The notes: generated by a model not told the origin, from the letters alone. Positions 54,676 to 64,000 are shown, counted from the stretch's first letter. The stretch is 64,000 bases of DNA from Psychrobacter glacincola (GCF_904846075.1 NZ_CAJGZH010000002.1:620001-684000), one strand, 5' to 3'. Program-made: numbers and translations.

Positions 54676-56097
54676 TTAATAACGTTTTTTGTATTTTGGA
54701 CTACTGGATTGGCTGGCAAAGACGCCTAGCTCAGCGAGTTTTTCATCAAATCTTGCCTCCCAGTTCCCTGAATGACTCAAACTCATCCCCCGACCAGAAT
54801 CACTTTTAAAGATTGAATGCTGTTTGCTTTTTAATTCATGAACCGTGATGTTTTTCTTACTAAGATTGAAAGGTAAGTCACTATATCCATAGCAGGCATT
54901 CCCAGTATCTGAAAAATCAACAATATGAACGTTATCAATTTTAAGTAGAAAAGCATTGTTACTAGGAGTAGAACCCGTAATATTTTTTAATCTGCCATGA
55001 TTAAGCTCTCTGAACTTTCTATGCTCAGCATGTCTAGATTGCACGGCGGCTGGGCCTAAAAATATCTGCGAAAACGAGATTTTATCAATAAACTTAATCC
55101 AATAATCAAAGCGGTCGACATCAGCTGTTTGGCTGAATAATTTAAAGAAAGCCTCTAAATCTGCTCTGACAAACCACTGAACTACCATTTTTCTAGTATC
55201 TGGGTTTACATTCCGCCAACCTGCTGCTGAGTCATATTGCGGGTTACCCCATTGCGTCAAACAAACATACTTTAAAGCTTCGTGTACAAGTGTACGTCTT
55301 GAAGTAGAAGCATAACGTTCAAGTAGAGCCGTTAAAATAGCTGTGGTATAAATTGGATTTTTTTCGAGGAGGAGCAAGAAACGAGGTATCAGTTTAAAGT
55401 AGTCATCTTCTTTCATTGTCTTAACTGATTTGATAGATGAACTTACTAAGCTATCCCAGAACCAGCTATTAGGAGCGATACTTAAGCTTTCTAACTGACT
55501 ACTCACTCTACTGTCATCACTATTATGTAAAAAGTCATGAATAAATCTTTTGGAAGGATCTAGCGAAAGCACTTCAGGATGATCAGTTAACGTAGTAAGC
55601 CATTTTTTAGGCCTAAGAGTGGCTTGAAACAACGTAGAACGGTTGGTATTTAAGATATTTCTGAGCCCAATCCAGTTATTTGGCCGTTTATTTATCTCAT
55701 CTTGTTCTACCGCAAAATAACTATAAAGCAGAGGGAAATAAACAGCTTTTAGTAAATCAGGCTCCATTTTGCTAAATTGTTCAATGAGCTCGCTACCTTT
55801 GAAAGTGAAAAGCATCTTGTCCTCATAACTTAGCAGCTTTTTACTGAGTGACCACGCTAGGTTCTTCCAATCGCGTTTTGTTAGATAGTCGGTACCATGA
55901 TTTTCTAATTTTAAAATTGAGTTAACAATTTTTTCTTCGATAGGCTGAGTATTCTCCATATCATCAAACTTACGTTCAATGAGCTCTAATGTCTTAATTA
56001 ATTTTTTTGGTCTGGCAAATTTATTATGCATTTGGGCAGGTTCAGAGAACTTATCGACACTCTGATTTAACCTCTGCTTTAATATAGCGATACTCAT
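54676..56097 (-). CDS. zorC: ZorC, Zorya type I protein
   Basis: About 473 residues of the ZorC/EH-signature family, a cytosolic protein that links the ZorAB motor to DNA and ZorD. The sequence is intact and mostly helical, with the conserved C-terminal part 'RFDYWIKFIDKISFSQIFLG', 'FRELNHGRL' and 'VHIVDFSDTGNACYGY'. ATG 56097 has GGTGA five bases upstream. A GTG nine bases earlier overlaps the zorB stop and is an alternative. zorD follows after a 9-bp gap, so the genes form one operon. It is the only gene of this Zorya operon without an apparent frameshift. Confidence 0.88.
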   Translation of the reverse strand: MSIAILKQRLNQSVDKFSEPAQMHNKFARPKKLIKTLELIERKFDDMENTQPIEEKIVNSILKLENHGTDYLTKRDWKNLAWSLSKKLLSYEDKMLFTFKGSELIEQFSKMEPDLLKAVYFPLLYSYFAVEQDEINKRPNNWIGLRNILNTNRSTLFQATLRPKKWLTTLTDHPEVLSLDPSKRFIHDFLHNSDDSRVSSQLESLSIAPNSWFWDSLVSSSIKSVKTMKEDDYFKLIPRFLLLLEKNPIYTTAILTALLERYASTSRRTLVHEALKYVCLTQWGNPQYDSAAGWRNVNPDTRKMVVQWFVRADLEAFFKLFSQTADVDRFDYWIKFIDKISFSQIFLGPAAVQSRHAEHRKFRELNHGRLKNITGSTPSNNAFLLKIDNVHIVDFSDTGNACYGYSDLPFNLSKKNITVHELKSKQHSIFKSDSGRGMSLSHSGNWEARFDEKLAELGVFASQSSSPKYKKRY

Positions 56098-56102
56098 CAC
56101 AT

Positions 56103-56833
56103 TCACCTTGCCAGCTGACAGGTTTCAATAGGGGCAGAAACGAAAATAGGCTGCGCCTCAGCACTTTCTTTTTCTTTTAAACCATAAAACTGCATTCTTA
56201 GTTCTACACGGCGCGAAGCTTCTTTACTGTCTTTTGCTGCATTAAACGATACACCTCCAGCTAGGAACAGCTGTTTTATTTGGTTTTTTTGCTCATCAGT
56301 TAAAGTGAGCTCTGGGTTAAATGTAGGATCCAATAAGCTACACATCACCCACTCCGAACGGCGTAGACTTAAATTCAAGTTATATAAATATGATCCATCA
56401 GTATCTGTAAAACCTTCAATTACAATCTGTTTAAACCATTTTTTGCCGTTTTCACTATTAGCTGCTTCCAAGACCACAGGTACTAAAGCACTTAGAGCTT
56501 TTATGCCCTCTGCATTCAATCGGTAATCATTGTGTCCAAAGCGACCTGCTTCACCAAAGTTAATACGGTTCTCTTTACAGTCTACGGTGATAAGCTGATT
56601 CTTTAAAGTAGGGTCGTCTTTAATACTCGTACAAATATCCAAGATCTCTGAACTGCGTTCTTTTTCAGCTTGCGTTGCTTCGTTAATTTTCTTAGTGACT
56701 ACCATTAAAGATACTGCCATCACTACTAAAAAGAGCGTCATTAGTGCTGTCATTAAGTCAGCAAATGAGATCCAAAAAGGCTTCTCACCCTCATCCTTCG
56801 AACGAGGTTTTTAGCGTACCTATTACCAATCAT
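56103..56833 (-). pseudogene. zorB: ZorB: MotB/OmpA-like stator protein with a 5' frameshift
   Basis: The readable frame from ATG 56753 gives 216 residues. It starts 'MTALMTLFLVVMAVSLMVV' and so lacks the essential start of the stator helix. Upstream in the same frame lies 'EKPFWISFADL', which carries the ion-binding Asp. Adding one A to the run at 56808-56812 joins this to ATG 56833 (MIGNRYAKKPRSKDEGEKPF), which has a GGAG ribosome site and lies 18 bp after the zorA stop. The C-terminal OmpA-like peptidoglycan-binding domain is intact ('IEGFTDTDGSYLYNLNLSLR', 'ASRRVELRM'). ZorB with ZorA forms a proton-driven motor in the membrane. Confidence 0.87.
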
Positions 56834-56851
56834 TAGCGATACACTCCAAAA

Positions 56852-58925
56852 TTAGCGTCTAGTTCTTTGGGTAAGATCTTCAAGGTCTTCAACCACATTA
56901 CCTAAGCCTTCAACACCAGTTGCAAGGCGTTGAACGGCTTGATTAAGTGTGTTGTCAAAAGACACCAACGATTGATTTAAACTACTTTCAACGGAAGTAC
57001 CAAAGCTATCAAAGCTCTTCACTAGAACATCACTAACTTCTGCCAAATATTCTTGCATCTCTCTCTTTACTTGGCTTAAAGCTGTCGTCATATTCTGCAT
57101 ATCATTAAGCATTTGACTAGTCATTCCAGCTTCAGACTTTGATTGCTGAATGAGACTTTCTAGTGCTTCAATGGCAGTATTAACACTGTTTTGAGAATTC
57201 TTATAATCTCTTATCAACTCAATAAGGCTACTGCTTGCACTGGTCATGTTGGTTGAAGTCGTATTAACCTGTGCAATAAGCTCTGATGTCTTACTAGTCA
57301 CTGTGCTTAGCGAACTACCAGCCGTAGTAAACTGCTCAGCAGCCAAGCGCATTCTTTCTGCACCACTATTCATACCAGTGATACTATCGGTGGTTACTTG
57401 AAACAGTTTTTGGATGTTTTCTTTATGAGTTTGAACGGCTTCTTTGCTATGCGTAATGAGCTCTTTAATTTCACTACCTAAGTTATCAATCAATACAGAG
57501 GACTGTTCGTGTAGTTTTTGTTGATTATCTGATATCTGCCGATCTTGCTCGATACGTTGCTCTGCAACATTTGACAGTAGATCTGACATTGAAGTACCTA
57601 AACCTGAGACAAGATCTGAAACCTTACTATTCAACTGCTCAACCACATGTAGGCCTTGCTCACCAATTTTAGCCGAACCTGCAGATAGATTTTCTACCAT
57701 CTCATTCATTTGGGTAGACATCTCATTTTGCTTTTGATGGATATCCTCCATCATTTTAGCCATTTGTGTCTCTAACGTTTTAGTCGACACTTCACTGTTA
57801 GTTTGCATATCTATCATTAATTGAGAGAAACCTGACTGCATCTCGCGCATAGCAGTAACAGACTGGGTCATCATCTCACTCATGCCCGTCATTTGACCAC
57901 CGAACGTTGTTTCTAACTTACTCATAAACGCAGTTAGCACATCAGTCATAAGATCTTGCACAGCCGAGCCTTGGTCACCACTGACTTGCTGCACGCTTGA
58001 AGCAATTTTATCTAAAGGGTCTTGGAGGCTATCTTTAATAGACTCGCCAATCTGTGTTGCCATCGACTGGCTTGTTTGCGCATAAGAATCACTTAGTTGT
58101 GAAGCAAAAGCAGCTTGATTTCTTTTATTCTCTTCGACCAAGTTAGTCATCATAGCTTTTAAATCATTAACCAGACTATCTTTAAGCTGCCGAGCATTAG
58201 CTTCATTTGCTTGAGAAGACTTAAGTAATTTAGCCAGATATTCCTCACCACTTTCATCAAAAGTAAAGGCATTATCTATGGCAGTATTTAAACGTTGTAA
58301 TTTTTCATAACATTTCCTTAATAAAGATTTTTCAAAAAACGTAATAACCATGGCTGTGAAAATAGCCAATCCAGAAGCCATAAAGGCCTCCCACGCCTTT
58401 TAGCAATAACGTTAAGCTGTCTTGAACATTGTCAGGGTTTCCTGCCGGATCAAAAGCTAATAATCCAATCAACAGACCTGCAAATGTCACGATAATACCA
58501 ACACCAGTAATCATACCGGGTAAATGCTTATAAAAATCTACTTTTAAGGGCGTATCGATGATAATTGATTCGGTAAAAAATACTTCACTTGGCACCGTTG
58601 CCCGCGAGTGATCTATAACGCTTTCACCGTCTCTCACGTCATGAATATCATGGAAGGTTTTTTTATAATTTAGCCATGCCTGCTTTAAGTATAGGGTGTC
58701 TTCAAAACTTGCATCCAATAAATCCTTATCGATATTAGAACTACCATCCAGACTATCTAACTCATCAGTTAATTTCGATAGTTTATTACTCAGTACATGA
58801 GCAGGTATAAAATAATTCAAGATAAATCGAATAAGAATAAATATCAGAAAGATGGAAACCAGTATAGGAAAAACATAATACTCTTGCACAAATTGAGCTA
58901 TTTTGAACCAATCCATCAATACCAC
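56852..58925 (-). pseudogene. zorA: ZorA: MotA-like motor protein with long tail, frameshifted
   Basis: The gene is in two frames. The first (58925-58332) has the N-terminal helix 'YVFPILVSIFLIFILIRFIL' and 'MITGVGIIVTFAGLLIGLLA'; the second (58381-56852) begins 'MASGLAIFTAMVITFFEK', the last MotA/TolQ/ExbB-type helix, and continues as a tail of ~480 residues rich in coiled coil and Met/Gln/Ser repeats. The join near 58390 (CCC run) needs a net shift of one base removed or two added in 'GVG-EAFMASG'. The whole is about 690 residues, as for ZorA. The tail is thought to transmit phage sensing to cytosolic ZorC/ZorD. Confidence 0.87.
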
Positions 58926-59403
58926 CCGTTCAGATAAAATAAAAGAGCATTCGCTTTATGATTCAAGCTGCTACACCCTAATAACGCTAAATTAAAGTCA
59001 AGTTAATTTCATTTCGAATGATATGTGTCAATAAATTCTCAAAATAATAGACCATACCTTTAGTTACATTATGTAAAAAGATAACATAATGGTAACATAA
59101 ATGAATGAACAAAGAGCGATTGAGAATTAGCATTTAAGAAATAATAGATGGTCCTGAGAGTCCAAAAACATAGTAAACATAAGGAACAGTAGAAACCCTC
59201 TTCAAGAATGTGTATAAAACCTTTTCATCTTTAGGGGTATAAACTTCCATAGTTAATATTAGTAGGATTATGCTTTCGCAATAATCCTACTATCTTCTAA
59301 TTTTTTATCTAGAAAAATAAATTAAACATGAGTTTACCTATTGCCCTATTAAGGCTATGTGAGACAATATGCTAATAATAATCAACCCTAGAAGGGTTTC
59401 ACA
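58926..59403. other. Divergent promoter region between zorA and the clamp-like gene
   Basis: There is no gene in this AT-rich stretch. A perfect hairpin AGTAGGATTAT/ATAATCCTACT (59261-59291) is followed by TTTTTT and could be a small terminator or attenuator upstream of the clamp-like gene. Confidence 0.55.
59261..59306 (+). terminator. Hairpin with T-run upstream of clamp-like gene
   Basis: An 11-bp perfect stem (arms 59261-59271 and 59281-59291) with a 9-base loop and a T6 tract some ten bases later. It may attenuate transcription from the left. Confidence 0.5.
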
Positions 59404-60018
59404 ATGATTGTACTTTATAGTAGCTACCTAAAGGCAATGCTTATATCCACACCTAAACAAGATAGACGTGAATACCTTATGGGGATCTATATTCGTGGCA
59501 TCGACGAAAGAGTTGAGGCTTTTTCATCCGATGGCCATCGTTTAAGTAAATGGTTAATAACAACAACATATCAAGGTGAGGATTTTGAATTTATTATTCA
59601 CCGTGATGCTATTGAGCAGGCTCTTCTTGCAAGAGAACATGAAGTGCGCTTAACTCCTGATGGGACGTTACATACTAGAATATCTAAAATCACAAAATTG
59701 ATAGATGAACCTTATCCTGATATTGATAAAGGAGTTTTTTCTAGAATAAGTTTAGAACCAAACGCTTCTGACAACCCCTTAATTAATTGTCACTATCTTA
59801 AAGATTTGTACGATATTGCTAAGCTCTTACGTACCAATAGATCTCCTCAGTTTTGGCCAGTAAATCATCCAAAAGACGGAGTTGGACCAGTTGTGTACAC
59901 AATAGAAGGTGTTGATGACTTTATACATATTATTATGCCTATGAGAGAAGATTCTAGTCGTAAGAATAAGGCACTTAAAACTATAAGAAATGTTGCATAT
60001 ATCGATTTTGATAATTAG
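59404..60018 (+). CDS. Short DNA sliding-clamp (DnaN)-like protein lacking domain I
   Basis: The 204-residue protein resembles the beta clamp from domain II onward. 'YLKAMLIS...REYLMGIYI', 'EAFSSDGHRLSKW' (compare ATDGHRLAV), 'FEFIIHRDAIEQAL' (compare VIVPRKGVIELM) and 'YPDIDKGV' (FPDYRRV) match domain II. Domain III is abbreviated, ending with 'DDFIHIIMPMR' (VVMPMR). Domain I is absent. ATG 59404 has AAGGG seven bases upstream and the protein begins at domain II, so no truncation is visible. It precedes a methyltransferase by 53 bp. Such a protein could not close a normal dimeric ring; a decoy or regulatory role is possible but not shown. Confidence 0.62.
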   Translation: MIVLYSSYLKAMLISTPKQDRREYLMGIYIRGIDERVEAFSSDGHRLSKWLITTTYQGEDFEFIIHRDAIEQALLAREHEVRLTPDGTLHTRISKITKLIDEPYPDIDKGVFSRISLEPNASDNPLINCHYLKDLYDIAKLLRTNRSPQFWPVNHPKDGVGPVVYTIEGVDDFIHIIMPMREDSSRKNKALKTIRNVAYIDFDN

Positions 60019-60071
60019 TAGTCGCTAACATAAAAAATTAATATACAAATTGATGAAAGAGAGCTTCGAAC

Positions 60072-62852
60072 ATGGCATTTAACCAAACCCAGTTTTTTGA
60101 AAATTTAGAAAAATTAACCACCAAAGTCATTGATAAGAATAAAAAAGACGACTTTATATACGATTTTCTAACGCTGCTAGATGTCTCAAAATCTACGATA
60201 ACCTCACTTAAAAAGAATGACGGTCGTTTTAACGTCGCCGCCAATCCTGAGGCTGGCGAGGTTGCCAATAAGCATCGAATCTACTTTAAGCCTGTAGATG
60301 AAGATCAAGACCTTGCTAAAGCCTTAAAAGATGTCATGAACAGCCCAATCATCAACCAGCACAAAATCCGTATGGTGATGGTGACGGACTTCAACACCGT
60401 ACTGATTAACGACACTAAGTATGATGAGACGCTTGACTGCGACTTTACCGATCTTTATAAAAACTACCACTTCCTATTGCCACTTGCCGGCCTAGAGCGT
60501 GCGCGTGAGTACTCAGAGCACCCTGCTGATGTACAAGCGTCAGAGAAAATGGGGCGCTTGTTTGACCATATCCGCAAGCTCAACGAGTTTAATACTGCTG
60601 ATGACTTACACGCTCTTAATATATTTTTGACGCGACTACTATTCTGCTTTTATGCCGAAGATACGGGTATTTTTCAAGCAGACCAGTTCTATGACGTTAT
60701 TGATAGAACCACCAATATAGATGGCAGCGATGTCGATAGCACATTGTTTGAGCTATTTGAGGTTCTAGACTTACCTGAGTCTAGCCCTGAACGTAATTCC
60801 AAGCCCACTCACCTAAGTGCATTCCCCTATGTGAACGGCAGCTTATTTGAATATCAGTTTGCCATTCCTGAGTTTGATGCACGTACCCGCCGTATCTTGC
60901 TAGAGTGCGCACGTTTAAGCTGGGCCGAGATTAACCCAGATATTTTCGGTTCCATGTTTCAAGCGGTGATTGATCCTGAGCAGCGTGGCAGCTTAGGACA
61001 GCATTACACCAGTGTTAGCAATATCATGAAGGTCATACAGCCCTTATTCTTAGATGAGCTACGTACAGAGCTAGACACAGTTATAGCGCTAAGTTATGAC
61101 AATCGCCATAAGAATAATAAAGCCGAACGCTTAGATGCTCTACTCAAGCGTATCAGCCAAATCAAAGTATTTGACCCAGCTTGTGGATCAGGCAACTTTT
61201 TGATCATTGCGTATAAAGAGCTACGGAAGCTAGAAATTGATATATTAAAGGCACAACGCGATTTAATAGGCTCTAAAGACAACCTGCTGGGTTTAGGCTT
61301 TGATAGTATGGTGAGCTTAGATAACTTATACGGTATCGAGTATGACGACTTTGCCAGTCAGATTGCACGCTTGTCTCTCTGGCTCGCTGAGCATCAAATG
61401 AATGTGCTGTGTGAGCAGGAGTTTGGTGTCTCTCAGCCGATGCTACCGCTGAAAGACAGTGGTCATATCGTTCATGGCAATAGCTTACGGTTGGACTGGA
61501 ATGAAGTCTGTCCAAATAATGGCAGTGATGAGATTTATATTATTGGTAATCCGCCGTTTGGAGGTACTGGTAGTCGTAATGATGAGCAAACCGAAGATAT
61601 GACCAAGGTATTCAAAGAGTTTAAAAACTTTAAATCTCTTGATTATGTCACTTCTTGGTTCTGGAAAGGCTCACAATATATTGCCAATTCAAATTCACAG
61701 CTCGCATTGGTATCGACCAATTCTATTGCCCAAGGTGAGCAAGTAGCGATGCTATTCCCTGTTATTTTTGATTTGGGCATACATATTCGCTTTGCTTATC
61801 AGACGTTTCCTTGGAAAAATAATGCCAAAAGCAATGCTGCGGTTCATGTAGTGATTATCGGTCTATCTGCCACTCCAAGTACTTATAAAACCATTTTTAA
61901 ATTGATTGGTAAAACTTGGCATAGTGAGACTACCAACAACATCAGCCCTTATCTGGTAGCTGGTGGAAATATTGCTGTTCAAAGTAGAAGTCGTCCTATT
62001 CATGATGGTAAAAAGATGGTTAGAGGAAACATGCCAACAGACGGAGGCAATTTGTTTTTAACTAATGATGAAAAAGAAACTCTAGAAAGTGAAGAACCCA
62101 TTGCTAGACAATATATAAGGAAGATTCTAGGTGCTCGCGAGTTTTTGCATAGTGAAAACAGATGGTGCTTATGGTTTGTCAATACAAGTTTAGATGAACT
62201 CAATAAAATACCTCATATTCACAAACGCTTAGAGGGTGTGAAAACAATGAGGCTTGCCAGCAAAAAGCTATCAACTAGAGAGCTATCTGCGAAACCTCAT
62301 TTATTTGAACTTGTAATTCAGCCCTTAGAAGGTAACTATATTCTTGTACCTAGGGTTTCTTCAGAACGTCGTCAATATGTACCAATGGGATTTTTTAATC
62401 ATGACATTATATCTTCTGATGCTAATCAAATGATTCCCAATGGCACTTTATATGAGTTTGGCATATTAACTTCAATGGCACATAACGACTGGATGCGCCT
62501 AGTTGCTGGACGTCTCAAAAGCGATTACAGATACTCTGGAACCATCGTCTACAACACCTTTCCCTTTCCTGATGCCACTGACGAGCAGAAAAAGAACATT
62601 GAAAATCTCGCGGAAGAAATACTACTTGCCCGCGCCAGTAATGCTGGCATGACTCTCGCAGAATTATATGACCCTGATAAGATGCCTGACGACTTAAAAC
62701 AAGCGCATAGCACACTCGATGATGCAGTGGATAAGCTGTATCGCCCGCAAGGATTTACCAATACCGAAGAGCGCTTGGCGCATTTGCTGGCACGCTATGA
62801 GCAGCTTATCGAAGCGGAAAAGCAAAGTAAAATCAAAAAGAAAGCTAAGTAG
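60072..62852 (+). CDS. MmeI-like N6-adenine DNA methyltransferase
   Basis: The 926-residue protein follows the MmeI-type layout: helical N-terminal region, spacer helices, a methylase core with SAM motif I 'VFDPACGSGNFL' (~366-376) and motif IV 'GNPPFGG' (~490-496), a target-recognition domain (~620-800) and a C-terminal helical end. NPPF marks N6-adenine methylation. The N-terminal PD-(D/E)xK nuclease of MmeI is not obvious, so this may be methylation-only, with a partner supplying cleavage. The downstream helicase, 62 bp away, supports a multi-subunit restriction-type system. The target sequence cannot be read. Confidence 0.82.
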   Translation: MAFNQTQFFENLEKLTTKVIDKNKKDDFIYDFLTLLDVSKSTITSLKKNDGRFNVAANPEAGEVANKHRIYFKPVDEDQDLAKALKDVMNSPIINQHKIRMVMVTDFNTVLINDTKYDETLDCDFTDLYKNYHFLLPLAGLERAREYSEHPADVQASEKMGRLFDHIRKLNEFNTADDLHALNIFLTRLLFCFYAEDTGIFQADQFYDVIDRTTNIDGSDVDSTLFELFEVLDLPESSPERNSKPTHLSAFPYVNGSLFEYQFAIPEFDARTRRILLECARLSWAEINPDIFGSMFQAVIDPEQRGSLGQHYTSVSNIMKVIQPLFLDELRTELDTVIALSYDNRHKNNKAERLDALLKRISQIKVFDPACGSGNFLIIAYKELRKLEIDILKAQRDLIGSKDNLLGLGFDSMVSLDNLYGIEYDDFASQIARLSLWLAEHQMNVLCEQEFGVSQPMLPLKDSGHIVHGNSLRLDWNEVCPNNGSDEIYIIGNPPFGGTGSRNDEQTEDMTKVFKEFKNFKSLDYVTSWFWKGSQYIANSNSQLALVSTNSIAQGEQVAMLFPVIFDLGIHIRFAYQTFPWKNNAKSNAAVHVVIIGLSATPSTYKTIFKLIGKTWHSETTNNISPYLVAGGNIAVQSRSRPIHDGKKMVRGNMPTDGGNLFLTNDEKETLESEEPIARQYIRKILGAREFLHSENRWCLWFVNTSLDELNKIPHIHKRLEGVKTMRLASKKLSTRELSAKPHLFELVIQPLEGNYILVPRVSSERRQYVPMGFFNHDIISSDANQMIPNGTLYEFGILTSMAHNDWMRLVAGRLKSDYRYSGTIVYNTFPFPDATDEQKKNIENLAEEILLARASNAGMTLAELYDPDKMPDDLKQAHSTLDDAVDKLYRPQGFTNTEERLAHLLARYEQLIEAEKQSKIKKKAK

Positions 62853-62914
62853 CTGTTATACGAATCATAGCCTAAAAAATAACGCCACACATCTTTTCTA
62901 TAGCAGAGTAAACC

Positions 62915-64000
62915 ATGTCTCAGCCAGTTAATATTTTAAACCAAACGTACGCCCGTACTGGTCAAAGCAAAACACATAATTCGATGGGTATGCGTGAAAT
63001 GCAGGCACGTGCGTTCGAGAAGCGTCATAGCCAGTATTTGCTTATTAAGTCGCCGCCTGCCTCTGGTAAGTCACGCGCCATGATGTTTTTGGCCTTGGAT
63101 AAGCTTATCAACCAAGGTGTCAAAAAGGTCATCATTGCCGTGCCAGAGATGAGCATTGGCAAGTCTTTTAAATCTACCGCGCTTAGTGATTATGGTTTTT
63201 TTGCCGATTGGGAGGTGGCCGATCGCTATAACTTATGCTTGAGTGTTGCCCAAAGTGACACGCGCAGGACCGCTATATTCTCAGAGTTTCTGACCACAGA
63301 TAGCAGTGATGACTCCTTACCCCAAGTATTAGTCTGCACCCATCATAGCTTTCGATATGGCTTTGATAAGGTAATCGAAGATGGCGGCAGTATTGAGCTA
63401 TTTAACGATGTACTTATCGGTATTGATGAATTCCACCATGTATCAGCAGATGACTCTAACCGCTTGGGAGCCATACTAGATGGCATTATGACGCAAACTA
63501 GCGCGCATATCGTGGCAATGACTGGCTCCTACTTCCGTGGCGATTCAGTGCCTATCTTGTCAGATAGCGATGAAGAAAAGTTCGATAAGGTGACTTACAC
63601 CTATTACGAACAGCTAAATGGTTATGAACACTTAAAGTCACTGGGACTGGGCTATCACTTTTATAAAAAGTCATTCTTTGATGCTTTAAACGAGTGCTTA
63701 GATACCAGTAAAAAGACCATTATTCACATCCCTAACGTCAATAGCTTAACGGCTGAGACAGACAAATACGAAACCGTTGGTCGCATCATAGATATTATCG
63801 GTGAAAGTGAATCTCGTGATGAGAATACTGGCGTTATCACCATACGTACGCATGATGGCAGACGCTTACTACTCGCAGACCTAGTCACTGATGACGCCAT
63901 AAGGGTGAATACGCAAGCTTACTTAGCTGATATTACCTCTCGCGACCAGATGGATATCATCGTAGCTCTTGGGATGGCAAAAGAAGGCTTCGACTGGGAG
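62915..64000 (+). CDS. SF2 (DEAD/DEAH) helicase, partial at window end
   Basis: The first 362 residues run in frame off the right edge. Walker A is 'LLIKSPPASGKSRAM' (~43-57), and the Walker B/DEAH-like motif is 'IGIDEFHHVSADD' (DEFH). 'IVAMTGSYFRG' is motif III-like (TGS), and a C-terminal helicase segment with 'MDIIVALGMAKEGFDWE' is starting. This resembles type III restriction Res or DEAD helicases. It probably forms a defence operon with the upstream methyltransferase and clamp-like gene. A nuclease domain may follow outside the window. Confidence 0.85.
   Translation, partial: MSQPVNILNQTYARTGQSKTHNSMGMREMQARAFEKRHSQYLLIKSPPASGKSRAMMFLALDKLINQGVKKVIIAVPEMSIGKSFKSTALSDYGFFADWEVADRYNLCLSVAQSDTRRTAIFSEFLTTDSSDDSLPQVLVCTHHSFRYGFDKVIEDGGSIELFNDVLIGIDEFHHVSADDSNRLGAILDGIMTQTSAHIVAMTGSYFRGDSVPILSDSDEEKFDKVTYTYYEQLNGYEHLKSLGLGYHFYKKSFFDALNECLDTSKKTIIHIPNVNSLTAETDKYETVGRIIDIIGESESRDENTGVITIRTHDGRRLLLADLVTDDAIRVNTQAYLADITSRDQMDIIVALGMAKEGFDWE

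Noticed and set aside
60072..62852. Methyltransferase as DISARM DrmMI or BREX PglX
   Set aside because: The neighbours do not include other DISARM or BREX core genes, and the domain order fits MmeI-like enzymes better.

Overview
The window looks like a chromosome segment of a gammaproteobacterium of the Moraxellaceae, most likely Psychrobacter. This rests on moderate GC with AT-rich intergenic DNA, the gene complement (DUF2058/YaiL, ynjBCD-F, GlpM, a TVP38-oxidoreductase fusion, multiple Fur-controlled TonB receptors) and protein character. No database search was possible, so the genus is an inference.

Region 1 (1-14.7 kb) is an iron and haem acquisition block. It has a TonB receptor followed by a HmuY-type lipoprotein, a DUF2470-SIP fusion reductase with its own Fur box, a second receptor with a cyclic-peptide-type ABC exporter, a PepSY/PiuB membrane protein on the opposite strand, and a third receptor followed by a siderophore-interacting reductase. 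Four good Fur-box matches precede these units. Region 2 (14.9-28.6 kb) holds housekeeping and stress genes: a ChrR-like cupin, a tandem universal stress protein, DUF2058, a DoxX-like protein, a TVP38-disulfide oxidoreductase fusion, a ynjBCD-F-like transporter and lipid cluster, a sterol-desaturase-like protein, and an AhpD-like/FrnE-like operon next to a TetR regulator. A 16-bp palindromic motif upstream of the DoxX gene, the AhpD/FrnE operon and tetR itself suggests one small TetR regulon.

Region 3 (28.7-37.8 kb) is a catabolic operon on the minus strand: guanidinobutyrase-type ureohydrolase, AruI-like TPP decarboxylase, respiratory D-lactate dehydrogenase, a YjiH-type membrane protein and a frameshifted aldehyde dehydrogenase, with a divergent LysR regulator. 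Together these fit the route 2-ketoarginine to 4-guanidinobutyraldehyde to 4-guanidinobutyrate to GABA plus urea. Region 4 (37.8-42.3 kb) has an NhaP2/CvrA-type antiporter, GlpM, an indolepyruvate/pyruvate-type decarboxylase and tRNA-Gly(GCC).

Region 5 (42.3-64 kb) is a genomic island beginning at the tRNA-Gly 3' end. It has an Xre repressor, an excisionase-like gene, a tyrosine integrase and small genes, then a MgtC/DUF4010 membrane protein, a leucine-rich-repeat protein, a membrane-anchored HNH nuclease whose frame runs (after one frameshift) into six Ltp-type superinfection-exclusion repeats, a complete type I Zorya operon (zorABCD) carrying several single-base frameshifts, and, divergently, a short DNA-clamp-like protein, an MmeI-like adenine methyltransferase and a helicase that runs off the right edge. 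The right end of the island is not in the window. The most novel items are the HNH-Ltp protein and the domain-I-less sliding clamp. The cluster of frameshifts in the defence genes is either recent inactivation or homopolymer sequencing error, and only re-sequencing can separate these.
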